Shown here: piece after piece, positions 14,119 through 22,908 of the stretch
How positions within the stretch are numbered: the first letter of the stretch is position 1
Layout of the letters: each line of letters starts with the position of its first letter
Source of the DNA: Natronobeatus ordinarius
GTDB lineage: Archaea > Halobacteriota > Halobacteria > Halobacteriales > Natrialbaceae
NCBI RefSeq assembly: GCF_024362485.1
Contig: NZ_CP101456.1
Span: forward strand, 1,488,001 to 1,552,000
Length of the DNA stretch: 64,000 nucleotides
Reading direction: 5' to 3'
Notes under the pieces: generated by a model
Told to the model about the DNA's origin: nothing
Databases searched by the model: none
Seen by the model: the letters and a program-made list of their open reading frames with translations, nothing else
Made by a program: the position numbers and the translations under genes

Positions 14119-17037
14119 ATGGCCACGGCTGACCCGTTCAACGTCGACCCCCGGAGGCGAGAGGGTGCAGACTCCTCGAGTGACGGGGGTGACGAGGGCG
14201 GCGGCGACGGGCTCCCGATCGGGCTCACGCTGCTCGCCGGGGCCGTCTCGGCCGTGATCGTGATTCCCGTCCTCTGGGTCGGCGTCGTTGCGCTTTCGGT
14301 CGAGTACGAGCGCGCGGCGGCGATCGTCTTCCGGGCGCGGACGCTCGAGATCCTCCTGAACACGCTGGCGCTCGTGGTCGTCGTCACGACGCTTTCGGTG
14401 CTCATCGCAGTCCCGCTCGCGTTCCTCACGACCCTCACGAACCTCCCGTACCGACGGCTCTGGATCGTAGCGCTCTCGCTGCCGCTCGTGGTACCGAGCT
14501 TCACCAGCGCGTTCGCGTTCATCTCGGTGTGGGGGCCGCGGGGACTGGTCCAGTCGCTCGTCGAACCGTTCGGCGTCGAGTCGCTGCCGTCGATTTACGG
14601 CTTCTGGGGGACCGCCTTCATCCTCACGCTCTACAACTACCCGTTCGTCTACATCACGACGCTCGCGGGGCTCCAGGCGTTCGACAAGACGTACCTCGAC
14701 GCCGCCCGGACGCTCGAGACCGGTCTGTGGCCCGTGTTCAAGCGTGTGGTCTTCCCGCTGGCCAAACCCGCGATCGCCGCGGGGGCGTTGCTGACGGCGC
14801 TCGAGACGGCCGGCGACTTCGGCGTCCCGGCGCTGTTGCGTCTCGACGTGCTGACGCGCCAGATCTACGTCGAGCACAACGCCTTAGCCCACGACTACGC
14901 CGCCATGCTTTCGCTGCACCTGGTTGCGATCACGCTCGTGATCCTCGCGATCGAGTCGCAGGTGCGCGGTCACGAGACGATCCACGGCGGCTCACGCGGC
15001 GAGTCGCGCTCGTACACGATCCGCCTCGGCCGGTGGAAATGGCCCGTCCTCCTCGGTTGCGGGATGCTCTTCACCCTCAGCATCGTCCTCCCGATCGTCT
15101 TCCTGACCTGGTGGCTGATCCAGGGCCCGCAGACGTACGTCGCCTCCCTCGAGTTCAGCCCCGAGTACGCGTTCAACTCCGCGTCCGTCTCCGTGCTCGC
15201 GGCCCTCGTCGCCGCCGCGTTCGCGCTCCCGGTGGCCGTTCTCGCCGCACGGTACCGGTCGACCGTCTCGACCCTCCTCGAGCGGGCGACCTACGTCGGC
15301 TTCGCCGTCCCCGGCGTCGTCATCGGCCTGAGTCTCGTCTACTTCGGCTCGGCGTACCTCCCGGCGCTCTACCAGACGATCCCGCTGCTCGTCTTCGCGT
15401 ACGTCGTCCTCTACCTCCCGCTCGCCGTGGGCTCGGTTCGAGCGTCGATCCTGTACGTCAACCCGCACCTGACCGAGGCGGCCCGCTCGCTGGGCTGTTC
15501 GCCACGTGAAGCGTTCCGGAAGATCACGCTCCCGCTGATCCTCCCCGGCGTCGTCGCCGGCGCGGCGCTCGTCTTCCTCCACGGGATGAAAGAGTTGCCG
15601 GCGACGTTGCTGCTCCGTCCCACGGGATTCGAGACCCTGGCGTCGTTCATCTGGGTGGCCGAGCGAAACGCCTACTACGGCTACGCCGCCGTTCCCGCCC
15701 TCGTGCTCATCTTCGTCTCCGGCTTCGCGATCCTGGCTGTGCTGCCGGGCGAACGATTCGACTACCGGCGGGTCCGCCGCCGGATCGGCCGCTCGTCACC
15801 CCGTCTCAGAAGCGCCAAGTCACTCGAAGGTGACCGAGCCGACGTGAGCTTCGACGGGGGACGACGCGAGGACTGGAGCGAGGGCGACGACGAAGCCGAC
15901 GTTCCGGCCACTCGGGCTCGAGCGACGGCAACGGCGAAGGCGGACGCGGAGACGGACCCAGGCGACGTGATCCTCGAACTCGAGGCCGTCCGCAAGGCCT
16001 TCAATGGCGAGACGGCCGTCGACGACTGCTCGCTCTCGGTTCGCGAAGGTGAGGTGCTCACCCTGCTCGGGCCCTCGGGCTGTGGAAAGACGACCACGTT
16101 GCGACTGATCGGGGGGCTCGACCGGCCGGACGCCGGCACGATCCGGATTCACGACCGGGTCGTCGCCGACGACTCGTCGTTCGTCCCCGCGGAGAGCCGG
16201 GACGTCGGCATCGTCTTCCAGGACTTCGCGCTCTTTCCACACCGGACCGTCGCCGAGAACGTCGCGTTCGGACTCGAGGCGAGTTCCGAGGCGGAGACGA
16301 CCGTGGACGAGCTACTCGAGCTCGTCGGCCTCCGCGAGTACCGCGACAGCTACCCCGACGAACTCTCGGGCGGACAGAAACAGCGGATCGCGCTCGCCCG
16401 CTCGCTCGCCCCACAGCCCGAGCTCCTGTTGCTCGACGAGCCGCTGTCGAACCTCGACGCTGGCCTTCGCGTGCGCATGCGGACGGCCATCCGGGAGATC
16501 CTCGACGCCGTCGACGTCACCGCGATCTGGGTCACCCACGACCAGGAAGAGGCGCTCTCGGTCGGCGACCGGACCGCCGTGATGAACGCTGGCTCGATCG
16601 AACAGCTCGATACCCCGCGGGCGGCGTTCATGCGCCCCGCGACGCGGATGGTCGCCGACTTCCTCGGCCAGGCGAGCTACCTCCGCGGCGCGCTCGAAAA
16701 CGGCGTCGTCGAGACGGCGATCGGTCCGCTCGAGCGCGACCACGTGCTCGTCCCGGAATCGGCCGACGTCGGGCGGCTCGACGTCCTCGTCCGCCCGGAC
16801 GACGTCGCGCTCGAGGAGGCGGCACCGTCGGCCGCCCACGGCCGGATCGTCGACCGACAGTTCACCGGCTCGAGCGTCACCTACCGCGTCGAACTCGAGG
16901 ACGGGACGACGCTGCACTGTCGTCGGCCACACGAGGACTGGCTCGACGTCTCGGCGCCGGTCCGGGTGTCGATCACCGCCGGGCACGAGCTGCCGGCGTT
17001 CGAGGTCGAGTCGGAGTCGGGTGCTCGAGGCGGGTGA
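14119..17037 (+). CDS. Iron-type ABC transporter, permease and ATPase in one polypeptide
   Basis: 972 residues from the ATG at 14119. Residues about 35-540 are an FbpB-type double permease: two sets of helices with coupling loops KTYLDAARTLETGLWPVFKR and PHLTEAARSLGCSPREAFRK. A charged linker covers about 541-612. Residues about 615-850 are a complete FbpC-type ATPase: Walker A GPSGCGKT at 651-658, QDFALFPHRT, LSGGQKQR at 749-756, LLLDEPLSNLD, VTHDQEE. Residues about 870-965 look like the regulatory TOBE domain. These parts are normally two proteins; here no stop or frameshift divides them, although a GTG at 15967 could serve as an internal start. With the upstream binding protein it forms a complete importer. 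Confidence 0.92.
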   Translation: MATADPFNVDPRRREGADSSSDGGDEGGGDGLPIGLTLLAGAVSAVIVIPVLWVGVVALSVEYERAAAIVFRARTLEILLNTLALVVVVTTLSVLIAVPLAFLTTLTNLPYRRLWIVALSLPLVVPSFTSAFAFISVWGPRGLVQSLVEPFGVESLPSIYGFWGTAFILTLYNYPFVYITTLAGLQAFDKTYLDAARTLETGLWPVFKRVVFPLAKPAIAAGALLTALETAGDFGVPALLRLDVLTRQIYVEHNALAHDYAAMLSLHLVAITLVILAIESQVRGHETIHGGSRGESRSYTIRLGRWKWPVLLGCGMLFTLSIVLPIVFLTWWLIQGPQTYVASLEFSPEYAFNSASVSVLAALVAAAFALPVAVLAARYRSTVSTLLERATYVGFAVPGVVIGLSLVYFGSAYLPALYQTIPLLVFAYVVLYLPLAVGSVRASILYVNPHLTEAARSLGCSPREAFRKITLPLILPGVVAGAALVFLHGMKELPATLLLRPTGFETLASFIWVAERNAYYGYAAVPALVLIFVSGFAILAVLPGERFDYRRVRRRIGRSSPRLRSAKSLEGDRADVSFDGGRREDWSEGDDEADVPATRARATATAKADAETDPGDVILELEAVRKAFNGETAVDDCSLSVREGEVLTLLGPSGCGKTTTLRLIGGLDRPDAGTIRIHDRVVADDSSFVPAESRDVGIVFQDFALFPHRTVAENVAFGLEASSEAETTVDELLELVGLREYRDSYPDELSGGQKQRIALARSLAPQPELLLLDEPLSNLDAGLRVRMRTAIREILDAVDVTAIWVTHDQEEALSVGDRTAVMNAGSIEQLDTPRAAFMRPATRMVADFLGQASYLRGALENGVVETAIGPLERDHVLVPESADVGRLDVLVRPDDVALEEAAPSAAHGRIVDRQFTGSSVTYRVELEDGTTLHCRRPHEDWLDVSAPVRVSITAGHELPAFEVESESGARGG

Positions 17038-17161
17038 TCGGCCGTCTGCGGGTTCGCCTGTTTCGAACGGCGAGCGTCTCGAGCCAGTGGTGGCGAGGAC
17101 TGCCCACCGCCGCCGACGCGAGACCGACGACGCTTTGAGGCCCCCGGCCGCCGCCTCGAGT

Positions 17162-17707
17162 ATGGCCATCCAGTTCGTGACGGGCAACGACGGAAAGGTG
17201 CGAGAGGCGCGTGCGTACCTCGAGGGCATCGAGCCCGTCGAGCAGGTCGACTACGACTACACGGAGGTCCAGAGCGACGACCTCGCGGAGATCGCCGCTC
17301 ACGGCGCTCGAGAAGCGTTCGAGGAACTCGGCGGCGAGGATGGCGTGCTCGTCGACGATGCGGGGCTGTTCGTCGACGCACTCGGGGACTTCCCGGGACC
17401 CTACTCGGCGTACGTCGAGGACACCCTCGGCGTCGAGCGCGTCTGGCAGCTGGCGAGTGCGGAGGAGAACCGGCGGGCGCACTTCCGGACGGTGCTGGCG
17501 TACTGTGACGAAAACGGCGTCGAGACGTTCGAGGGAGCCGTCGGCGGGACGCTCGTCGCCCCACGCGGCAAGGGTGGGTTCGGCTACGATCCGATCTTCG
17601 AGTACAACGGACAGACGATGGCGGAGATGAGCACCGAGCAGAAGAACGCGATCTCCCACCGCGGACGGGCGCTGGCAGCGTTCGTGGAGTGGTACGCCGA
17701 GCGGTAG
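17162..17707 (+). CDS. rdgB: XTP/dITP pyrophosphatase (RdgB/HAM1)
   Basis: 181 residues from the ATG at 17162. It hydrolyses non-canonical purine triphosphates (ITP, XTP and deoxy forms) to monophosphates, keeping them out of DNA and RNA; cytoplasmic. Signature pieces are all visible: FVTGNDGKVREA at the N-terminus, DYTEVQSDDLAEIA, VDDAGLFVDALGDFPGPYSA, and GKGGFGYDPIFEYNGQTMAE plus KNAISHRG at the C-terminal end. CTTTGA about 27 nt upstream fits a leaderless start. A longer in-frame extension to 17021 lacks similarity. Standalone gene; the assignment is secure. Confidence 0.95.
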   Translation: MAIQFVTGNDGKVREARAYLEGIEPVEQVDYDYTEVQSDDLAEIAAHGAREAFEELGGEDGVLVDDAGLFVDALGDFPGPYSAYVEDTLGVERVWQLASAEENRRAHFRTVLAYCDENGVETFEGAVGGTLVAPRGKGGFGYDPIFEYNGQTMAEMSTEQKNAISHRGRALAAFVEWYAER

Positions 17708-17770
17708 TCGCCGATCGGATCGCTCACTTTCGACGGGGGCGGTCGGGAACTCCAACTTCGAACCGTCGGT

Positions 17771-18247
17771 TCACGTCGATTCTCGCACGGACCGTATCCG
17801 CTCCATCGACCGTTCGGTGAAGTTGCGTTCCATCAGCGGAATGTCCTCTTCGTACAGCCAGTACTTCACGAGCGACGCGTGTACCCCGACCAGCAATCCG
17901 ATCCACCAGAGCGTCCGTTTTCGTTCCCAGAACAGTTCCTCGAGTCGATCACCGTCCGGGCGACGGGTTACCAGAGACCGGTACTCCCGTTTGGGGTCGC
18001 CGTCGTTCGGGACGATGACCCCCTCTTTCTCCAGCAGGTACGCGGTGACGAACGGTTCGCCGAGACTGGGGACAGTCCGATCGACTCCCTCGTCGTACAG
18101 CGAATCGTGGATCGTCTTCACCGCAACGTAAGGGTCCTCGTCGGACACGTCGTCTCGGAGCCGTTCGACTTGCGCCGTAATTTCCGGTGCCGGCGGTCCG
18201 AACGCGGCCTCGATGGTTTCCCAGGTGACCGGATCGAAATCTCCCAT
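17771..18247 (-). CDS. Uncharacterised protein with one membrane helix
   Basis: 158 residues. The first 105 residues are acidic and soluble-looking (TIEAAFGPPAPEITAQVERL, EPFVTAYLLEKEGVIVPND), followed by a single hydrophobic helix WWIGLLVGVHASLVKYWLY and a basic tail. A TATA-like ATTATG lies about 27 nt before the ATG at 18247. No family recognised. It converges with rdgB. Reading frame judged real by composition, promoter and clean start. Confidence 0.65.
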   Translation of the reverse strand: MGDFDPVTWETIEAAFGPPAPEITAQVERLRDDVSDEDPYVAVKTIHDSLYDEGVDRTVPSLGEPFVTAYLLEKEGVIVPNDGDPKREYRSLVTRRPDGDRLEELFWERKRTLWWIGLLVGVHASLVKYWLYEEDIPLMERNFTERSMERIRSVREST

Positions 18248-18436
18248 GGTCTGGGTACTGACGTTCGGAATACATAATTTTGGTGGGCTGTTGAACCAGT
18301 CTATCGTATTTCGCTACCGATGGCCGCCCGAACCGCCCGAGTCAGTCGCCGCGGACGAACCGCTCGCTGTCCCACTGATTCGTCACCGGATGGGTGGTAA
18401 GCGTTATCACGCCACGACCGCTAGGCTCTCTGAGCC

Positions 18437-18799
18437 ATGCCCGAGACCGAACTCGCCGACCGCGACTGCGAGGCCTGTACGAGCGAGGACGAACCGCTCA
18501 CCGGATCGGCGCTGACCGACCTCTACGAGGAACTCGACACCGACGTCTGGGAGGTCGTCGACGAACACCACCTCGAGGGGACGTACGCCTTCGAGGACTT
18601 CCGGGACGCCCTCGAGTTCACCTACGAGGTTGGGGAGCTGGCCGAAGAGGAGTGGCACCACCCCGACATTCACCTCTCGTGGGGCGAGGTCGTGATCGAA
18701 ATGTGGACGCACAAGATCGACGGCCTCCACGAGACGGACTTCATCATGGCGGCGCGGATGGACCGGATGCACGAAGAGTACGACACGCCCGAGGAGTGA
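18437..18799 (+). CDS. Pterin-4a-carbinolamine dehydratase family protein
   Basis: 120 residues. The core [20 protein letters not shown], then [13 protein letters not shown], contains the active-site histidines and Asp of 4a-hydroxytetrahydrobiopterin dehydratases (HHP...W...H...D). It would dehydrate carbinolamine forms of reduced pterins. No aromatic hydroxylase is nearby, so the physiological pterin is unclear. An N-terminal extension with [11 protein letters not shown] carries two Cys residues, perhaps a vestigial metal site. TTAT about 31 nt upstream of the ATG fits a leaderless start. Confidence 0.9.
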   Translation: MPETELADRDCEACTSEDEPLTGSALTDLYEELDTDVWEVVDEHHLEGTYAFEDFRDALEFTYEVGELAEEEWHHPDIHLSWGEVVIEMWTHKIDGLHETDFIMAARMDRMHEEYDTPEE

Positions 18800-19031
18800 G
18801 ACCGACCGGTGGGAATCGGTACCGATGCAACTGCGGGACCTTCGCGGCTGCATCGGAGCCAGTCACGACGGACACGGGTTGGTGAGATCCTCGAGCGGTG
18901 ATCAGTTTTGGGAGTCGTGCTGAATATCCAGCGCGAATGTGTTACGGACTAAGATTCAATCTGAGACGGTAGTGATCGCTCAGTACTGGGCATACACTTT
19001 TCACATCAGTCCACTAACATTCGTAATAACG

Positions 19032-19220
19032 ATGGTCTCCAAGTATCAAGACCAGTCGTCCGTGATTACTGCGTTCGGCATACTCATAGCTACCGTCGCT
19101 ATTGTGGGAACGCAGTTCTTCGGTTGGGAGTGGGGAGATGGACGACTCATTCCAACGATCATCGGCGTCGTTGTTGCCGGAATTGCTGTCATTGTTGTTG
19201 CCAGAAGAGTAGTGGGCTGA
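19032..19220 (+). CDS. Small two-helix membrane protein
   Basis: 62 residues from the ATG at 19032, chosen over a longer frame opening at 18939 because a T-rich promoter-like stretch (about 18995-19008) lies 27 nt upstream. Two hydrophobic helices, ITAFGILIATVAIVGTQFFG and IPTIIGVVVAGIAVIVVARR, are separated by a short charged loop. The gene and its flanks are distinctly AT-richer than the surroundings. No family recognised; possibly a recent acquisition or a lightly conserved gene. Confidence 0.55.
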   Translation: MVSKYQDQSSVITAFGILIATVAIVGTQFFGWEWGDGRLIPTIIGVVVAGIAVIVVARRVVG

Positions 19221-19408
19221 TCACTCGCGTCTAAACTCTGCTCGTGACTCGAGGCGCGTTTGAGCTGCAAATACACCCTCTTCTGCTCGTTCCCTGCTGG
19301 ACTCGTCCATACAGCAGCCCGATTCACTGAGTGTTTCACCGGTGCCAGCAGCCAGTATGGTTCGACACTCGGATCACGCCCGCTACCGCGCCGTCGCTCG
19401 GCGGTACG

Positions 19409-19416
19409 TTTATATT
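19409..19416 (+). promoter_or_regulatory. TATA box of the amine oxidase gene
   Basis: TTTATATT centred about 30 nt before the ATG at 19442. The 188 bp between it and the preceding small gene hold nothing else recognisable. Confidence 0.65.
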
Positions 19417-19441
19417 TTCGTTTGTTGGCGCTTGCTAGCGC

Positions 19442-21481
19442 ATGGCACTAATCGACACCTACCCGACCGACCATCCGCTGGATCCGCTGACGCCGTCGGA
19501 GATCGACCGCGCTCGAGCGGTCGTCCTCGAGGAGGCCGACCCGTCCGAAGACGCCAGGTTCGTGGAGATCACCCTGTCAGAGCCGCCGAAGGAGGCACTG
19601 GTCGCGTTCGAAGACGAGGGCAGCAAGCCGGACCGGCGGGCTCGAGTGGTCGTTCGGGACAAGGAGGAGAAGGCATCGTACCAGGGAATCGTCTCGCTCG
19701 ACGAGGAGGAACTGCTCGAGTGGGCCGAGATCGACCGGGGCCAGCCCCGGATGATCGGCGAGGAGTTCGTCGAGGTCGAGGCGGTCGTCACGGCCCACCC
19801 GGAGTTCCGCGAGGCCGTGGAGCGACGCGGAGCCGATCCCGACCTGGCGATCGTGACCGCGTGGTCCGCAGGCTACGACTTCGTCCCCGCGGACGTCGGT
19901 CGTGATCGGCGACTCGCCCACGGCATCGCCTGGGTACAGGGCGACGAAGATGACGAGGGCGCAGAGGCGTACAACCGGCCGCTGTCGGGCATCCACGCCT
20001 GGGTCGACCTCGACGAGCGCGAGGTGGTGAAGGTGGTCGACACCGGTCCGAAGAACGAGGACGTGGTCACGAACTTGCGGACCCACTACTACCGCGAGGG
20101 CAAGCGCGAGTTGCGCGACGACCTGAAGCCGTACAACGTCGTCCAGCCCGAGGGGCCGAGCTGGGCGGTCGACGGCAACGTCGTGGAGTGGCAGAACTGG
20201 CGCGTGCGCGTCGGGTTCAATCCCCGCGAGGGGCTCGTCCTCTACGACGTGAGCTACGACGACGACGGCGAGCAGCGGTCGATCCTCCGGCGGGCGTCCT
20301 GGCCCGAAGTCATCGCGGCGTACAACGACCCCGACCCCGACCACGACTGGAAGACCCCCTTCGACGTCGGCGAGTACGGCATCGGCCGACTCGCGAACTC
20401 GCTGACGGAGGGCTGTGATTGCCTCGGCTACATGCACTACTGGGACGCCGTCCTCAACGACGGCGACGGCGAGCCGCAGGTGATCCCGAACGCGATCTGC
20501 CTGCACGAGGAGGATTATGGCCTCCTCTGGAAGCACTACGACTGGCGCGTCGACGACACCGAGGTCCGGCGGAACCGCCGGCTCGTGATCTCGTTCATCT
20601 CGACGATCGGGAACTACGACTTCGGCTTCTACTGGTACTTCTACCAGGACGGCTCCATCGAGGGACAGGTCCGGCTCACCGGCTGTAATGCGACTGGCCT
20701 GCTGGGTCCCGACGAGCGCGAGACGGGCTACTCGGAGACGATCGGACCCGGCCACAAGTCGATGCTCCATCAGCACGTGTTCAACTGCCGGCTGGACTTC
20801 GAACTCGACGGCCGCGAGAACACCGTCCGCGAGGTGAATCTCAGACAGGTGCCCTACGGCCCCGAGGGCTACGACCCCGACCCCCACCGCGACCCCGACC
20901 GGATGCACCTCAACCCCCACGGGAACGCGGCGTACGTCGAGCGGACGCGCTTCGAGCGCGAGTCCGAGGCCCAGCGGATGACCGACACCCACGCCGGCCG
21001 ATACTGGGAAATCGTCAACGAGGACGTCGAGAACGACGCCACCGGCGAACCGGTCGGCTACCGGCTCCGACAGAAGGCCGGATCGAACACCGCGTTTCCG
21101 ATGCAACCCGGCTCGTCGAACGCAAAGCGCGCCGGCTTCGCGACGAAGCACCTCTGGGTCACCCAGCACGACGACGACGAAATCTATCCGGCCGGCGACT
21201 ACCCGAACCAGCACCCCGGCGGCGACGGCCTCCCCGACTGGACCGAGGCCGACCGCCCCATCGCGAACGAGGACGTCGTCGTCTGGTACAACCTCTGCCA
21301 GACACACGTCTCCGTCCCCGAGGACTGGCCGATTCTCCCCGTGAAGATGCTCTCGTTCAAACTCGAGCCTGCCGGCTTCTTCGAGGAGAACCCCGCGATC
21401 GACGTTCCGCCGGAACACGCGATCAAGGACGTCGACGCCTGGAAGACCGACAGACAGGAGTCGATGGATCTCGGGGAGTGA
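19442..21481 (+). CDS. Copper-containing primary-amine oxidase
   Basis: 679 residues, typical length. It oxidises primary amines to aldehyde, ammonia and hydrogen peroxide with copper and a topaquinone made from an internal Tyr. Landmarks: catalytic-base region FDVGEYGIG (Asp308), topaquinone precursor Tyr392 in TIGNYDF, copper ligands His443 and His445 in LHQHVF, third ligand near residue 622 in THVSVPEDWPILP, and KHLWVTQH before it. The usual cofactor consensus is N-Y-(D/E)-Y/N; here the fourth residue is Phe. No signal peptide, so the enzyme is probably cytoplasmic, as in several archaeal and actinobacterial relatives. Single-gene unit with its own promoter. Confidence 0.93.
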   Translation: MALIDTYPTDHPLDPLTPSEIDRARAVVLEEADPSEDARFVEITLSEPPKEALVAFEDEGSKPDRRARVVVRDKEEKASYQGIVSLDEEELLEWAEIDRGQPRMIGEEFVEVEAVVTAHPEFREAVERRGADPDLAIVTAWSAGYDFVPADVGRDRRLAHGIAWVQGDEDDEGAEAYNRPLSGIHAWVDLDEREVVKVVDTGPKNEDVVTNLRTHYYREGKRELRDDLKPYNVVQPEGPSWAVDGNVVEWQNWRVRVGFNPREGLVLYDVSYDDDGEQRSILRRASWPEVIAAYNDPDPDHDWKTPFDVGEYGIGRLANSLTEGCDCLGYMHYWDAVLNDGDGEPQVIPNAICLHEEDYGLLWKHYDWRVDDTEVRRNRRLVISFISTIGNYDFGFYWYFYQDGSIEGQVRLTGCNATGLLGPDERETGYSETIGPGHKSMLHQHVFNCRLDFELDGRENTVREVNLRQVPYGPEGYDPDPHRDPDRMHLNPHGNAAYVERTRFERESEAQRMTDTHAGRYWEIVNEDVENDATGEPVGYRLRQKAGSNTAFPMQPGSSNAKRAGFATKHLWVTQHDDDEIYPAGDYPNQHPGGDGLPDWTEADRPIANEDVVVWYNLCQTHVSVPEDWPILPVKMLSFKLEPAGFFEENPAIDVPPEHAIKDVDAWKTDRQESMDLGE

Positions 21482-21574
21482 TCGGCTCGCGGACGCTCGA
21501 GTAGCCGGGAGCGCACGCTCACGGCACAGCGTCGTCGAAAAGTGGTTATAAACGGGTCGAGTCGTCCAGTCGCC

Positions 21575-21769
21575 TTAGAGGCGGTTGACGTTGGTCGCCC
21601 GGGGGCCCTTGGGGGCCTGTTCGATGTCGAATTCGATCTCCTGTCCCTCTTCGAGGTCCGGGCCGCCAACGTCTTCCATGTGGAAGAATACGTCGTCGTC
21701 CGCGTCGTCCGTCGAGATGAAACCGTAGCCGCCAGTGTCGTTGAAGAAATCAACGTTTCCTTTCGCCAT
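21575..21769 (-). CDS. cspA: Cold-shock domain protein
   Basis: 64 residues, a minimal cold-shock domain that binds single-stranded RNA or DNA as a chaperone. RNA-binding motifs GGYGFIS (RNP1) and DVFFHM (RNP2) are intact, and the C-terminal QAPKGPRATNV strand is standard. The protein is highly acidic, as expected in a high-salt cytoplasm. It has a strong TATA box and an A-rich start region, which suggests high expression. Confidence 0.96.
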   Translation of the reverse strand: MAKGNVDFFNDTGGYGFISTDDADDDVFFHMEDVGGPDLEEGQEIEFDIEQAPKGPRATNVNRL

Positions 21770-21795
21770 TGCGTTTCAACACATGGCCCCTCCCC

Positions 21796-21801
21796 ATATA
21801 A
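21796..21801 (-). promoter_or_regulatory. TATA box of cspA
   Basis: TTATAT on the reverse strand, centred 29-30 nt before the ATG at 21769. Leaderless or nearly leaderless transcript expected. Confidence 0.65.
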
Positions 21802-22119
21802 CAGTTTCGTGAGAACTGTTCACTCGACTCGCTTACAAATGCGAAGGAGCAGGTCCGGAAATACGTCTCTATGTGCTTCTCAAGCGCTGTCTCAGCGCCT
21901 CTACTGGTCGAACGCTATTTTTCTGCGTCCAGGGAATACGGCTCTCGATGTGATGAGAGTTTTCGATCGCACACTCCGAATCGCTCACCGCGGTCGGGGA
22001 GTGGCTGCCCGTTCGGTGACCCCAGCCGTAGCTCGAGTGCCCCAGAAGAGGGCTCGAGTCCGACTGCACTCCTCGCCAAATAGTATCACTTACGGTGGGT
22101 CCCCCAGTAGGCCCCGTCG
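21802..22119. other. Intergenic stretch, cspA to queuosine-precursor transporter
   Basis: About 318 bp between divergent genes. Short frames here have no coding character. A TATA-like CACTTACGG lies about 27 nt before the ATG at 22120. Nothing else recognised. Confidence 0.6.
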
Positions 22120-22845
22120 ATGACAGACACTCGAGTTGCGACCCCGACGATTCCGCAGGTGACGCTCATCGGCCTGTTCGTCACGGCGCTGGCGACGGCA
22201 CAGTTGACCGCCTCGAAGGTGCTGGCGTTCTCGCTCCCGTTCGGACTCGAACTGCCGATCACGGGTGCCGAACTCGTGCTGCCGGGGGCGGCGCTCGCCT
22301 ACGCGCTGACGTTCCTCGCGAGCGACTGTTACGCCGAACTGTACGGCCGACGGGCGGCACAGGTCGTCGTCAACGTCGCCTTCGCGATGAACTTCGTCGT
22401 GCTCGCGCTCGTGTGGTCGACGATCGCTGCCCCCGACGCCGGCGCTGGCGTCCCCGGCGACCAGTTCGAGGCGGTGCTCGGTGCGTCGACGAACGTCGTC
22501 CTCGGGAGCCTGCTGGCGTACGTCGTCAGCCAGAACTGGGACGTGTGGCTCTTCCACGAGATCCGAGACCGAACCGGTCCCGGCTTGCTCTGGCTGCGCA
22601 ACGTCGCCTCGACGGGCACCAGTCAGGCTATCGACACCGTGATCTTCGTCAGCGTCGCCTTCTGGGTCGGCCCGACGTACCTCGGCGTCGGCGAGGCCCT
22701 CCCGCTCGAGGCGATTCCCGCGCTGATCGTCGGCCAGTACCTGCTGAAACTCGCCATCGCCGTCCTCGACACGCCCGTGGTTTACGCCGTCGTCGGGTTC
22801 GTTCGATCGCGCCGGGCGGCCGGGAAGAACCTCGCGACGGCGTGA
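22120..22845 (+). CDS. Queuosine/archaeosine precursor transporter (YhhQ/VUT family)
   Basis: 241 residues with six or so membrane helices. Family hallmarks: ATAQLTASKVLAFSLPFGLE near residues 24-43, LTFLASDCYAELYGRRAAQ, and FHEIRDRTGPGLLWLRN with the following STGTSQAIDTVIF. The YhhQ/DUF165 family takes up 7-deazaguanine precursors. In archaea these feed archaeosine in tRNA, so salvage of preQ0-type bases is the likely role. No tgt or queC-type gene is in the window. The start ATG is consistent with the TATA-like element upstream. Confidence 0.92.
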   Translation: MTDTRVATPTIPQVTLIGLFVTALATAQLTASKVLAFSLPFGLELPITGAELVLPGAALAYALTFLASDCYAELYGRRAAQVVVNVAFAMNFVVLALVWSTIAAPDAGAGVPGDQFEAVLGASTNVVLGSLLAYVVSQNWDVWLFHEIRDRTGPGLLWLRNVASTGTSQAIDTVIFVSVAFWVGPTYLGVGEALPLEAIPALIVGQYLLKLAIAVLDTPVVYAVVGFVRSRRAAGKNLATA

Positions 22846-22908
22846 ACGTCGGTCCCTCTCGACCGCCGAATCGTGGACCGTTTAGTGCTCGGCCCGCGAG
22901 CGACCACT

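Noticed and set aside
19577-21418. A 613-codon open frame antisense to the amine oxidase gene
   Set aside because: A mirror of GC-rich third positions in the real gene; no recognisable domain, and the amine oxidase motifs are complete on the other strand.
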